DNA from: Okapia johnstoni
Lineage: Eukaryota > Chordata > Mammalia > Artiodactyla > Giraffidae
Direction of reading: 5' to 3'
DNA length: 64,000 nucleotides
NCBI GenBank assembly: GCA_024291935.2
Contig: CM044306.1
Location: forward strand, 1,674,001-1,738,000
The notes under the pieces are model-generated. The model worked only from the letters and a program-made list of their open reading frames with translations, was not told the DNA's origin and ran no database searches. Positions 44,370-54,885 of this stretch are shown here, piece after piece (position 1 is the stretch's first letter; each line of letters starts with the position of its first letter). The position numbers were made by a program, and so were the translations under genes.

Positions 44370-44589
44370 GTGTTGTGTTGAGTTGCTTCAGTCGTGTCCG
44401 ACTCTTTTGCAACCCTATGAACTGTAGCTCCTTAAGTTCCTTTGTCCCTGGGCTTTCTAGGCAAGAATACTGGACTGGGTTGCCGCTTTCTCCTCCAGGG
44501 GATCTTCCCGACACAGGGATCGAATCCGGGTCTCTTGTGTCTCTTGCATTGCAGATGGGTTTTTTACCACTGTACCACCTGGGAAGCCT
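44370..44589 (-). mobile_element. Bov-tA SINE
   Basis: Complement, GTTGCTTCAGTCGTGTCCGA to CTGTACCACCTGGGAAGCC. B-box GGGATCGAATCC on +. Confidence 0.94.
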
Positions 44590-45235
44590 GGTTCTCCATT
44601 ACCATTTTCATTTGCCCACGCAGTACACACCTTTGGGAAGACTTAACTCTTAAGCCTAGTACGTGATGGTCAGTGGAGGAAGGCAAGTGTAGAGGGTTTT
44701 CTTCACGGGAAGCCTGTGTGAACATAACCTGTGATGATGCTGTGACTCTGTTTTGGGATCAGCAGGACCTCGAGGGCTCTGGTTACTGAGAAGGAGCTGT
44801 GTCTACACTTTAAACGAGAAAACGAGATCACACTGTGATGGTTTCTTAAGTCCATTTAGGAGGAAGGGAAGATGGCTGAGCTTTTCCGTTCTGCCATTCA
44901 GACCTCCTGTTCTTCCTCTCTCCTAGTAGGCGCTCGCACCAGCCTGGGAGGCGGGAAGAGGAACCTCCGTAAAACCACGTGGACCGTGTGTTGACGTTCA
45001 GAATTGGTTGACTACATCAATCCAGCCTTCAGGAACAGTTGGTTTCGAAGAAGATGGCTCAACCAGAAACAGCTAAAGGCATTGAGATCAGATTCATTCA
45101 ACCAGCCCTTCTACTGCCGAGGCAATCCAAGAAATGCTGATTGCACTTTTTCTTTGTTTTGAGGTTGCTGAAACTTGACTGTGTCCACATGATACAGTTT
45201 CTGTTGTTGCTGTTTTTCTAAGAAATGAGGAGGGT
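44590..45235. other. No recognised feature
   Basis: Nothing identifiable. Confidence 0.5.
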
Positions 45236-45425
45236 CCAAAACCTTACTGCATGCCCTTGAGTAAATTGCTAAACCTCACTAAAGCGTTGGTGTCATCTCG
45301 GGTTTAAGTGGGGGAGGTAATTGCACCTTCTCAAAGAGTTTTCGAGAGGATGTGCTGAGAAAAACCTATGTAAGGTACTGAGTATAGCGCCTAGAACACA
45401 GCAAAACTTGATCAATGATGAACGA
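45236..45425 (+). repeat. MIR SINE, diverged
   Basis: CATGCCCTTGAGTAAATTGC, AGAGGATGTGCTGAGAAAAA and GTACTGAGTATAGCGCCTAG follow the MIR 3' two-thirds. Confidence 0.6.
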
Positions 45426-46156
45426 TTATGGAGGCTTCTTTTTAAGAAAACTTTACCAATTAGTTGTGGCGCTCTGATCTTGGACCCTTCACCATCTTGG
45501 AAATGTCCTATTGGCTTGATTTTATTTTCAAACCTTTCTGATTCCCTTTAAGGGCATTTGAGCACAGAGCATGGTTAAGAAACTGAACCAGGATCACTTC
45601 TGCACTGGAGCATATTCTAATTAACTGTCTGACAGCACTGGTGTCTTGAGGGTGAATCAGGAAGATGAACAATGAACTTGGGAATCCTGGCACGAGATCT
45701 GTGCAGGGTTTGCTGCTGTTGGCAGAAGCAGCCATGCTTCTCAGGTGATGTGCGAGGCACCACACCCTAAAGGAAGGAGTTACAGAGTTTGCTCTGCTTT
45801 TGTCTAAAAGAAAGCAGTTTCTTCTTTCCTCCCTGTGTGGAGAACACCAGGCATAGTCCATGAACATCCAGAGCCAGTGAAAGCGAAGCTCACCCACTGC
45901 TTCCCTGGAATAATTTAGAATCTGCCCTTGAACTTCAGAGATGGTGGCTCCCAGGATGTCTGTGCAATGTCCTTGGAGAAGGGCTGCTGGGTGACTGATG
46001 ACCGAGGAACACCACGCTGTCCAGAGCCCTCAGCCGCTTCCAGAGAGGCTCAGCTCTCCCCTGGGACAGGAAAATGCAAGATACAAAGGTCTGTAAGTGG
46101 ACACTGGCCTTTTAAAGGCATCTGGGGTGGATCAGACCTTGATCTCACCCCTGCAT
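45426..46156. other. No recognised feature
   Basis: The 129-codon minus frame (45508-45897) has no recognisable domain. Confidence 0.45.
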
Positions 46157-46164
46157 TAGTCCTT

Positions 46165-46393
46165 CTGTATGTGTGCATGCTAAGTCACTTCAGTCGTGTC
46201 CAACTCTTTGCGACCCCATGGGCTGTAGCCCGCCAGGCTCCTCTGTCCATGGGATTCTCTAGGCAAGAGTACTGGAGTGGGTTGCCATGCCCTCCTCCAG
46301 GGGATCTTTCTGACTCACGGATCAAACCCAAGTCTCTTATGTCTCCGGCCTTGGCAGGCAGGTGCTCACCAGTAGCGCCATCTGGGAAGCCCC
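46165..46393 (-). mobile_element. Bov-tA SINE with 8-bp TSD
   Basis: TAGTCCTT at 46157-46164 and 46394-46401 flanks the complementary SINE. Confidence 0.95.
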
Positions 46394-46401
46394 TAGTCCT
46401 T

Positions 46402-46679
46402 TGGTTTTTGTCTTTTGGTCAAGGTCATGCTGACCGTGGAGGCCGGCAGAGAAGGAAGGGATCTGGTTCTCTTGTAGGTCTTGCACCAGGAGATGGCTTC
46501 GTGCTGGAGGCTGGCCGTGAAACAGCAGCTGGGAGAGCAGCTGTGCTGTTTCACCTCCTGGGGTGGGAGGGGACGGAGGCCAGCGCTGCTTTCTGTGGGG
46601 AGCTGGCTGTCTGCGGGGTGTCGCACAGCGGGGTTTGAGTGCACCGTTTCACTGAATCCTGCAGCAAGTTAGAGACAGG
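46402..46679. other. No recognised feature
   Basis: Short unassigned stretch. Confidence 0.5.
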
Positions 46680-46820
46680 GGCCAGGAGGATGTCCACCTT
46701 GTGGGTCAGGAAACCACAACCGAAAGAGGTTAAATAGTTCACTCTTGTTGACACGGCTAGTAGCGAGTAGAACTGGGTCTTGGTTAAGACCCTCTGATCC
46801 TGGAAGCTGCCTTCTTTAAC
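46680..46820 (-). repeat. MIR SINE fragment
   Basis: GTGGGTCAGGAAACCACAAC, GAAAGAGGTTAAATAGTTC and GACACGGCTAGTAGCGAGTA are the antisense MIR core. Confidence 0.65.
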
Positions 46821-47041
46821 CACGAAGCTAAGAACTTGTGACTTCTAACAGGACTCAGAGAACATTGAACAATGTCTATTTCTCCCTCAGCAGCACTGGT
46901 GTCTTTGATGGGTCCTTGAGTCTAAGTTTCCAAAGGTGAGCATCCACATCTTATTAGAACTTAGTATTTCTGCACCTAGCTGTTGGTCCACAGTTGATAA
47001 CCAATAAATGTTTGCCAGTTGCGCTGACTGGACTGGTGAGT

Positions 47042-47319
47042 TTTTATTTATTTGCTTATGTAAATAACTTTGTGGCTGCGTGTGGGCTTTCTCTGGCTGC
47101 AATGAGCCGGGGCTACTCTCCGCTGCGGCGTGGGGTCCTCTCACTGCAGTGGCCCCCCCTGTTGAGATTCTCAGGCTCTAGAGCACAAGCTGAGTAGTTG
47201 TGGCACGTGGGCTTAGTACTCCGAGGCGTGTGGAATCGTCCCGGACCAGGGATCGAACCTGTGTCCACTGCATTTGCAGGGAGATTTCTTACCCACTACG
47301 CCACCAGGGAAGTCCCTGA
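47042..47319 (-). mobile_element. CHR-type SINE, long form, with TSD
   Basis: ACTGGTGAGT (47032-47041) and ACTGGTAAGT (47320-47329) form a 10-bp TSD with one mismatch. The body has GACCAGGGATCGAACCTGTG and CTACGCCACCAGGGAAGTCC. Confidence 0.94.
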
Positions 47320-47329
47320 ACTGGTAAGT

Positions 47330-47722
47330 CCTATGTGATGGTTTCCAAGGTAGACTTACAGCTTAGGAGATGTGGCCACCTTACATTCTTGCAAACAAAC
47401 AAAAATCACTAACCTGTTTCAAGATTGAAGTCAAATTCAGTTCAGTTAAAAACCCTTCCCTTCCCTTCGCTATAGGTGGAGAGGTGGCTCAGACAGTAAG
47501 GAAGCTGGTCAGTGCCTAGTGTGTTTGGATGGTGACACATGACCACAGCTTAAAAATAGCTGTTAAAACAAGAATGTACCCTTTGCAAGGCTTGACCTAA
47601 ATACATAAGGGCACAGCACTGCCAGCCACCAATGCAATACTGAGGGAACTGATCTGGTTAGTGTAGGCAGTTATCCTGACTGTCTCTAGACAGAGAAGTT
47701 ACTAGTCCTGTAAGCAATATGG

Positions 47723-47724
<2 letters not shown>
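47330..47724. other. No recognised feature
   Basis: Nothing identifiable. Confidence 0.5.

Positions 47725-47794
<70 letters not shown>
47725..47794 (+). repeat. (GT)35 perfect microsatellite
   Basis: Seventy bases of uninterrupted GT, the longest pure simple repeat here and almost certainly length-polymorphic. Confidence 0.97.
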
Positions 47795-47796
<2 letters not shown>

Positions 47797-47998
47797 GATT
47801 GTGAGTTTGGGGGATTGGTTGGTTCTTTAAAGAACATATCTGATCCACAGAAAAGGGGCTGATTCTCTCAGGATCTCTTGCCCTTCTAGGCTTGGCACTT
47901 GTAAACTGTGGGACAGCTGGCGGGGTCCAGGGGCCTTGGGCGGAGACATCTGGTGATTTGGCAGGGTGGGTGGGATGGGCCCACTGGAAGGAGGCTTG

Positions 47999-48285
47999 CT
48001 GTTGTTCAGTCACTCAGTCATGTCCAACTCTTTGTGACCCGTGGACTGCAGTACGCCAGGCTTCCCTGTCCTTCACCATCTCCCTGAGTTTGCTCAAACT
48101 CATGTCCATTGAATCAGTGATGCCATCCAACCATCTCATCCTCTGCTACCCCCTTCTCCTCCTGTCCTCAGTCTCTCCCAGCATCAGGGTTTTTTCTGAT
48201 GAGTTGGGTCTTCGCATCAGGTGGCCAAAGTACTGAAACTTCAGCTTCAGCCTCAGTCCTTCAGTGAATATCCAGGGCTGATTCA
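47999..48285 (-). mobile_element. BovB LINE 3' end
   Basis: CTGTTGTTCAGTCACTCAGT, CAAACTCATGTCCATTGAAT, TCTCTCCCAGCATCAGGGTT and ATCCAGGGCTGATTCAG. Confidence 0.94.
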
Positions 48286-48887
48286 GACGGAGGGCAGAAC
48301 GGCATTTAAGCTGTGCTCGGCTCCATAATCTCAGGCTGGGGAACCTGCCATGCGGCCTGGCTTTCGTCAACCATCACTGTGCTGTGGGAGACTGCAGAAA
48401 TCCCACTGTCTCCAAGAAGACTAATTGTGTGAACTTTGGAATTCCCCAGTGTAGCAACGTGGACTAGGAGTGGAGGTCATCGCTTGCACACCCAACCCTA
48501 GGCTCCAAAGAGATTATGATTGTAGGCATCATTTCCGAAGGGGGATTCCAAGGAACACAATCACGGTGTTGTCAGCAGAAAGGTACTGTGGGAGAAAGTC
48601 ACCTGTGTTTAAGGAAGCTTGGAAAACATGTGGTTAAACGAGTAAAACCATTGCGTCTTTACAGGATTTCTCAGGATTTCGCATCGGTTATCCTGAATTG
48701 TGTATGTCAACAAGGGAGACTGTGTGTATATTTCAGAAGTCAGGTTCCAATGTAAAGGTATGTGATGGTTGTGGTAACTTTTGGGTTGTACCAGGAATAC
48801 AGCATCTTTGGCACATGGCTTAAATCTGCAGAAACAGATATGGATTTGTGTACTTGTATGAATGTATACACTCTTAAAAAAAAAAAA
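48286..48887. other. No recognised feature
   Basis: Nothing identifiable apart from an A-run at about 48877. Confidence 0.5.
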
Positions 48888-49426
48888 GAATCACAGATTT
48901 TACTTTCCTGGGCTCCAAAATAACTGTGCATGGTGACTTCAGCCTCAAAATTAAAAGACACTTGCTCCTTGATAGAAAAGCTATGACCAACCTGAAGAGC
49001 ATATTAAAAGCAGAGGTATCACTTTGCCAACAAAAGTTCGTATAGTCAAAGCTATGGTTTTTCCAGTAGTCATGTACGGACATGAGAGTTGGATCATAAA
49101 GAAAGCTGAGTGCCAAAGAATTGATGCCTTTAAACTGCGGAGCTGCAGAAGACTCTTGAGAGTCTGAATGTTCATTGGAAGGACTGTTGTTGAAGCTGAA
49201 ACTCCGATACTTTGGCCACCTGATGCAAAGAGCTGGAAAAGACCCTGATGCTGGGAAAGACTGAAGGCAAAGTAGAAAGAAGGGTAGAGGATGAGATGGT
49301 TGGACTGCATCACCAACTCAATGGACATGAATTTGAGCAAACTCTGGGAGACAGTGGAGGACAGAGGAGCCTGGCGTGCTGCCGTCCACGGGGTCGCAAA
49401 GAGTCAGATGCAACAGGACTGACCAA
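48888..49426 (+). mobile_element. BovB LINE 3' part, diverged
   Basis: CTTTCCTGGGCTCCAAAATA, AGACACTTGCTCCTTGATAG, TAGTCAAAGCTATGGTTTTT and GGATGAGATGGTTGGACTGC. It has several small deletions (for example after CTCTTGAGAGTC) and no intact frame. Confidence 0.93.
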
Positions 49427-50110
49427 CAAGAGCCACAACAGAGAACAAAACGAACACTATATCCGCAAGGAAAGGGTGATTGGGAGCTGAGGGTTGGGGG
49501 GATAAGGAGGGATTTGTGGCAGAGATTTAGAAAAGTCAGCACCCCTGATTGAAGGCCAAGGGTCCAGGATTCTAATTCTGAATCCTTGGATGACCTCTGC
49601 AGGGTCTCTCAAACCAACTGGTTGTTTCCCGGTACACAAAGCAGAAATTTGAAAAGTAAGGTCACCGCAGACTTACCAAAGATTACAAGGATTAAACAAG
49701 CCCATGCTGTTAAAATGTTTTGAGCTCTGTGGTCAAGTACATGGGCTAATGACAGAGTATGATCTTGACCACCAGCAGGATTAACTGAAGGCTTTGCCTG
49801 CCAGGCACAGACAGAGTCTGTTTGGCTAGAACTTCGGGCGGCTGACGTCCCGGGGTTGAAGTGAGTCACGCCCCGGGTGCAGGATCAGGCAGGCAGGCCT
49901 GCTGGGCCCTCGGGCTCCAGTGGCTCCTTCAAAAGACAGCCCCGTAGACTGGGAAAGAAAGAAAACCAGAACAGTGAGCATGTGGCCTCTCTCCTGCTGC
50001 AGAAGCACGGCCCGATGGTCAGCCAACCTCCAACCACCAAGGCACCCTCCTCTTCTGTTAGCCGAGGGGTGTGCCCGTGCTTTGGGGGTTTAATGGGACT
50101 CCTCAAGTGA
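49427..50110. other. No recognised feature
   Basis: Single-copy-looking. The 77-codon + frame (49877-50110) is unsupported. Confidence 0.45.
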
Positions 50111-50146
50111 TTATCTGCTTCATTGTCGGTGTCTAGTCCTGAAGTC

Positions 50147-50759
50147 TAGGTGGGGAAACAATGGAGACAGTGAGAGACTTTATTTTGGGGGGGCTCCAAA
50201 ATCACTGCAGATGGTGACTGTAGCCATGAAATTAAGACACTTGCTCCTTGGAAGGAAAGCTATGACCAACCTAGACAGCATATTAAAAAGCAAAGACATT
50301 ACTTTGCTGACAAAGGTCTGTCTAGTCAAAGCTATGATTTTTCCAGTATTCATGTATGGATGTGAGAGTTGGACTACAAAGAAAGCTGATGCTTTTGAAC
50401 TGTGGTGTTGGAGAAGACTCTTGAGAGGCCCTTGCACTGTAAGGAGATCCAACCAGCCCATCCTAAAGGAAATCAGTCCTGGCTGTTCATTGGAAGGACT
50501 GATGTTGAAGCTGAAACTCCAATATTTTGGCTACCTGATGCGAAGAACTGACTCATTTGAAAAGACTCTGATACTGGGGAAGATTGAAGGCAGGAGGAGA
50601 AGGGGACCGCAGAGAATGAGATGGTTGGATGGCATCACCGACTCAATGGACATGAGTTTGAATAAACTCCGGGAGCTGGTGATGGACAGGGAAGCCTGGA
50701 GTGCTGCGGTCCATGGCGTCACAAAGAATCAGACATGACTGAGCGACTGAACTGAACCG
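50147..50759 (+). mobile_element. BovB LINE 3' part nested in a SINE
   Basis: Starts TAGGTGGGGAAACAATGG and ends ACTGAACTGAACCG. TSD AGTCCTGAAGTC (50135-50146) and AGTCCCTAAGTC (50760-50771), two mismatches, is Bov-tA sequence, so BovB is the younger insertion. Confidence 0.93.
50211..50738 (+). pseudogene. BovB ORF C-terminal remnant
   Basis: Open from about [18 protein letters not shown] through [19 protein letters not shown] and [19 protein letters not shown] to [17 protein letters not shown] 2-bp loss before LRHLLL puts the first eight codons out of the BovB frame, and a 15-bp in-frame deletion removed five residues after KKA. No RT catalytic motif. Confidence 0.92.
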
Positions 50760-50988
50760 AGTCCCTAAGTCATGACAGACTCCAGGCGACTCTTTGCAGT
50801 CCCATGGACTAGCCCACCAGGCTCCACTGTCCATGAGATTCTCCAGGCAAGAATCCTGGAGTAGGCTGCCATTCCCTTGGAATCTTGCTGACCCAGGGAT
50901 CGAATCTGTGTCTCCTGATTAGCAGGCAGATTCTTTACCACTGAGCCACCAGGGAAGCCTTGGTTATCTGCTTGGAGCCCCCTTAGTC

Positions 50989-51565
50989 AGTTCAGTTCAG
51001 TCACTCAGTCGTGTCCGATTCTTTGTGACCCCATGGACTGCAGCACGCCAGGCCTCCCTGTCCATCACCAGATGCCAGAGTTTACCCGAACCCATGTCCA
51101 TCAAGTAGGTGATGCCATCCAGCCATCTCATCCTCTGTCGTCCCCTTCTCCTCCTGCCCTCAATCTTTCCCAGCATCAGGGTCTTTTCCAATGAGTCAAC
51201 TATTCGCATGAGGTGGCCAAAGTATTGGAGTTTCAGCTTCAACATCAGTCCTTCCAATGAACACTCAGGTCTGATCTCCTTTAGGATGGACTGGTTGGAT
51301 CTCCTTGCAGTCCAAGGGACTCTCAAGAGTCTTCCCCAACACCACAGTTCAACAGCATCAATTCTTCAGCGCTCAGCTTTCTTTATAGTTCAACTCTCAC
51401 ATCCATACATGACCACTGGAAAAACCATAGCTTGACTAGACGGACCTTTGTTGGCAAAGCAATGTCTCTGCTTTTTAGTATGCTGTCTAGGTTGGTCATA
51501 ACCTTCCTTCCAAGGAGTAAGCGTCTTTTAATTTCATGGCTGCAGTCACCATCCGCAGTGATTTT
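50989..51565 (-). mobile_element. BovB LINE 3' part, inverted relative to 50147-50759
   Basis: CAGTTCAGTTCAGTCACTCA tail through CCAAAGTATTGGAGTTTCAG to CACCATCCGCAGTGATTTTG. Boundaries GCCCCCTTAG and GCCCTCTAAA may be a decayed TSD. Confidence 0.95.
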
Positions 51566-51709
51566 GCCCTCTAAATCCTACCAAAGAGATGAAACACCCA
51601 AGAAAGGATACATCCAAAAAGTAATTTTTTGTGCTGGTGGTTATGGCAAGCTTGTGTACACGGGCAACTGTGCGCTTGCAGTATGCTGAGTCATCGGGTT
51701 GTCTTGCAG

Positions 51710-51763
51710 GCGGAGTTAACCAGCCTGTGCCGCGTGGAGCGGCAGCGCCACCCTGAGTCGCGC
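51710..51763 (+). CDS. Candidate small coding exon (unidentified protein)
   Basis: 54 nt, exactly 18 codons, bounded by acceptor GGTTGTCTTGCAG and donor CGC/GTGAGTAC, both close to consensus. Only one of three frames is open; it reads AELTSLCRVERQRHPESR. A branch-point-like GCTGAGT lies about 25 nt upstream of the acceptor. CpG density is high for the window and the interval is outside all repeats, just 3' of a BovB. I do not recognise the protein; the peptide would suit a helical, basic region. It is on the opposite strand from the other exon candidates. A microexon arising by chance is possible. Confidence 0.42.
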
Positions 51764-51956
51764 GTGAGTACTGCAGCGCCCGTTGAAGGCGCTGTTTGGA
51801 GATGGAGCCAGAGACGCTGATTGCCTGTCGCCCTTGGAGTCTCCGTACTCCTGGGAAACCCTGAATTATAAATTACCATTTTGATTTCCATCCTCATTGA
51901 GGGCCTCCTGGTTAATGATGTTCGCTCGTATGGCTTGGATCATGCAAAATTTTAGT
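51764..51956. other. Unassigned flank of the exon candidate
   Basis: CpG-rich for the first 60 bp, then AT-rich. No repeat recognised. Confidence 0.45.
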
Positions 51957-52154
51957 GTTTCAGTTGTGTCCAACTCTTTGCGACCCCATGGACTGTAGAC
52001 CACCAGGCTCCTCTGTCCATGGGATTCTCCAGGCAGGAACACTGGAGTGGGTTGTCCTGCCCTCCTCCAGGGGATCTTCCTGACCCAGAGATGGAACCTG
52101 GGTCTCCTGCATGGCAGGCGGATTCTTTACCATCTGAGCGACCAGAGAAGCCCC
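51957..52154 (-). mobile_element. Bov-tA SINE
   Basis: Complement, TTTCAGTTGTGTCCAACTC to ATCTGAGCGACCAGAGAAGC. Confidence 0.94.
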
Positions 52155-52604
52155 AAGATAAAAAAACAGATCTGATCCCTGAGTTTTCGACAGCAAAGAA
52201 GTGGCTGAATCAAGCCAAACCCACACTGAGGAGCTGTCTCCTGGGGCTTCTGGCCAGCTGGCTTGCCCCATGACTTGTCCCTGTCTGGTCTCTTGCCTTC
52301 TCTCCAGCTTCTGACTGTGCTCATGTTATCATGAAGCAAACACCTGTTTGCCTGTTCACCTTCTCTACCTAGAACTGTCTTAATAGGAGCCGTATAATCC
52401 TGGGCAGGTAATCAGTAGGCTGTGATGTGTCTAAGCAGAGACAGCCAAAGGCTGGGTGATGGCGGTACCCAGCAACGTTAGTTACTGGAGATTCACGTTT
52501 AGTCTGAGTTAGCATTGGAGGGGCCGTGCGGGCACCACGGTGCGTTTGGAGGAGCCCAGACTGAGCCTCAGCTCTAATGATTTATTCATCCTGGACTTTG
52601 GTCT
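52155..52604. other. No recognised feature
   Basis: Nothing identifiable. Confidence 0.5.
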
Positions 52605-52809
52605 TTTTTATTTCGTGCTGTGCTGGGTCCTTGCTCCTGCGAGTGGCCTCCTCTGGCTGCAGTGGTAGGCTGCTCATCGCAGCGGCTTCTCTTGTTGCGC
52701 AGCGGGCTCCAGGGCGCTCAGGCGTCCGGAGTCGTGTGCGGCTTGGCTGCCTCTCGGCCCCCTGCACTGGTGGGCGATTCATAACCACTGGGCCTCCAGG
52801 GAAGTCCTG
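52605..52809 (-). mobile_element. CHR-type SINE, diverged
   Basis: CTGCTCATCGCAGCGGCTTC, GTTGCGCAGCGGGCTCCAGG and CACTGGGCCTCCAGGGAAGT. The B-box region is deleted. Confidence 0.8.
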
Positions 52810-52825
52810 CTCGCTGCGTACTGAC

Positions 52826-53175
52826 TGAGCTCCTGCCTCCCGTCAGAGTCTGGTCTTTGTCGGGGATTTGCAGCAAACGGGACAGAGGAAACGCTCCTGC
52901 CCCTGGGCCTCCTGTTGGAGCGGAGGAGGGGGCGGGGAGCTTTACTGTCACATGAGAAGGTGGGGGACCCTCGGGAAAAAGAGCCAGGTGGGGGGACAGA
53001 GGAGGCTGTGATTCTCTCTGGGGTGGGTGGGCAGGCCTCTGAAAAGACGGGATTTGGGCAAAGACCTGAGGAGGTGAGATGGCCAGCCTTGAGATATTCG
53101 GGGGGGAGGTTTCCGGGTGCTGAGAGCAGAGTGTGCACAGACCCTGAGGTGAGACCATATCTGAAGCTGCACGGG
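52826..53175 (+). repeat. Ancient mammalian interspersed repeat (L2-like)
   Basis: GGGGATTTGCAGCAAACGGG, GGATTTGGGCAAAGACCTGA, GAGGTGAGATGGCCAGCCTT and GTGTGCACAGACCCTGAGGT are in the order of a common old mammalian repeat. This explains donor-like GAGGTGAG sites and long frames here without a gene. Confidence 0.5.
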
Positions 53176-53303
53176 TGCGCTGAGTGACTGGGCGTGGGGA
53201 AACATGCGTGGGGTTCAAGGTCAAGGAGGTAATTAGGGGCTGGTTGTATCGGACTTACAGACCACGGTAGGCAAGACTTTGACTTTGACCTCTTTTACTA
53301 AGG

Positions 53304-53494
53304 GGCTTCCCAGTGGTGAAGAATCTGCCTGCAATGCAGGAGACTCAGGTTCAAGCCGTGGGCTGGGAAGACCCCCTGGAGGAGGGAATGACAGCCCACT
53401 CCAGTATTCTTGCCCAGGAAATCCCATGGACAAGGGAGCCTGCTGGGCCAGAGTTCATGGGGTCGCAAAGAGTTGGACACGACTGAGTGCACAC
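53304..53494 (+). mobile_element. Bov-tA SINE with TSD
   Basis: CTTTTACT at 53292-53299 and 53495-53502 (extending to CTTTTACTAAG and CTTTTACTGAG). Confidence 0.94.
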
Positions 53495-53594
53495 CTTTTA
53501 CTGAGGTACTAGAAGATCTAAAGAAAGTTTGATCAGGAAATGATGCTGATAGGATGATGAAACATTTTTTGGTGATGGTGAAACTTTTGATAAC

Positions 53595-53820
53595 AGTTAA
53601 ATCTAGAGAGGATTTACTATGTCAGATACTGATTCAAGTATCATATAGTAACTTGTTTAATTCTCACATCACCTCTTAGAGGAAGGTACTAGCATTATCC
53701 TCATGTTGTAGTTGAGGGTGATGAAGCATAGAGAAGTTAAGTGACTTGTCCACAGACACCCAGCTAGGAAGTGGCAGAGTTGGGGTGAATGGAGTCTGAC
53801 TCCAGGGTCCTGGGAATCTC
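53595..53820 (-). repeat. MIR SINE
   Basis: TTTAATTCTCACATCACCTC, AGAGGAAGGTACTAGCATTA, GAAGTTAAGTGACTTGTCCA and AGCTAGGAAGTGGCAGAGTT give a near-complete antisense MIR. Confidence 0.87.
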
Positions 53821-54549
53821 AAGGATGGACCCTGGGCACTTGAAGTCATTCTTAAAGGAAGCAGAGGGGAAGAGGAAAGAGAGACTACTTCTGCCAGCAC
53901 AGGGCGTTTGCTCAAAGCTGGAAAGGGCATAACCACATGCCTCAGGAATAGAACATTCTCACTGGCCCGAGGTGGGGCTTGTGGAGCAAAGCCAGGTGTG
54001 ACAGGGTTGTGCTACGACGGAGGGGGCTTTCTGGCTCAAGGTCAAGTGCTGCGGCCTTGATTCCATGGCTTGTGGAAAGCACAGATTTGTGTCGTAGTAA
54101 GATTAACGTGAAAGGGATTGTCTCAATGACTCGAAGGACAGGAGGGGTGGAGAGGCTTGTTGTAGGGCTATTTTTATCAACTGCAAATTATACGGCCTAA
54201 TTTAGCTGGAGGACTGCAGAAACACGGCCCCATTCACGCTGTGCCTCAGGCAGGCTCCACGTACTGACCTGCTTGGGAGAGAGAGGGAAATGCTGGGAAG
54301 GACTGGATTCACACAGGCCTTGGCTGGATCCCTGACCTTTAAACTGATGGGCTGGGAGGCCCTGGGCACGTACCTCAGACGCCTGCTTCCGATTCCGTCC
54401 GTGATTGTTGGAGGACGGAGTGAAACGGGAGAAAGAAGCCTGCCTGCAGGCTGCATTCGCTCCAGCGTCACAGGAGAAAGGAGAGAACATTCTGTTTATC
54501 ATGTTCGATTATTTTATCAGACTAGGCTAACACCCAGCATTTCTCTGCT
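53821..54549. other. No recognised feature
   Basis: Single-copy-looking. Short frames without support on both strands. Confidence 0.5.
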
Positions 54550-54885
54550 TATTTTTATTTAATTTTTACTGGAGTATAGTTATTTTAAGGGCTTCCCAGG
54601 TGGCTCGGTGGTAAAGAATCTGCCTGCCAAGCAAGAGATGCAGGTTGGATCCCTGCATCAGGAAGATGCCCTGGAGAAAGGAAGAGGCAACCCTCTCCGG
54701 TGTCTTGCCAGGAGAATCCCATGGACAGAAGAGCCCAGAGGGCTAGAGTCCACGGGCTCGCAGAGTAGGACTCGACTGAGCATATATAGCTGCTTTACAA
54801 TACCGTGTTAGTTTCTGCGGTACAGCAAAGTGATTCAGCCACACATATACACAAATCCCTTCTTTTTGAATTTCCTTCCTGAAGA
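54550..54885 (-). mobile_element. L1 3' end, split by a SINE
   Basis: TTTACTGGAGTATAGTTATT before the SINE; GCTTTACAATACCGTGTTAG and GTACAGCAAAGTGATTCAGC after it. Confidence 0.9.
54589..54782 (+). mobile_element. Bov-tA SINE nested in L1
   Basis: AGGGCTTCCCAGGTGGCTCG to GTAGGACTCGACTGAGCA. Flanks TATAGTTATTTTA and TATAGCTGCTTTA look like an imperfect TSD at the same L1 position as 2240 and 6507. Confidence 0.92.

Larger units (their letters stand above)
50121..50963 (-). mobile_element. Bov-tA SINE split by a BovB insertion
   Basis: TSD TTATCTGCTT at 50111-50120 and 50964-50973. The SINE 3' tail (complement, ATTGTCGGTGTCTAGTCCTG) lies at 50121-50146 and its body and head at 50760-50963, with a BovB between them. 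Confidence 0.92.

Noticed and set aside
45928..46638. 237-codon + frame
   Set aside because: Its centre is a Bov-tA SINE.
47725..47794. CRISPR-like or regulatory array
   Set aside because: It is a dinucleotide microsatellite; there are no spacer-repeat arrays anywhere in the window.
52915..53187. Exon with GAG/GTGAGA donor
   Set aside because: The sequence follows an ancient mammalian repeat, which explains the motif.
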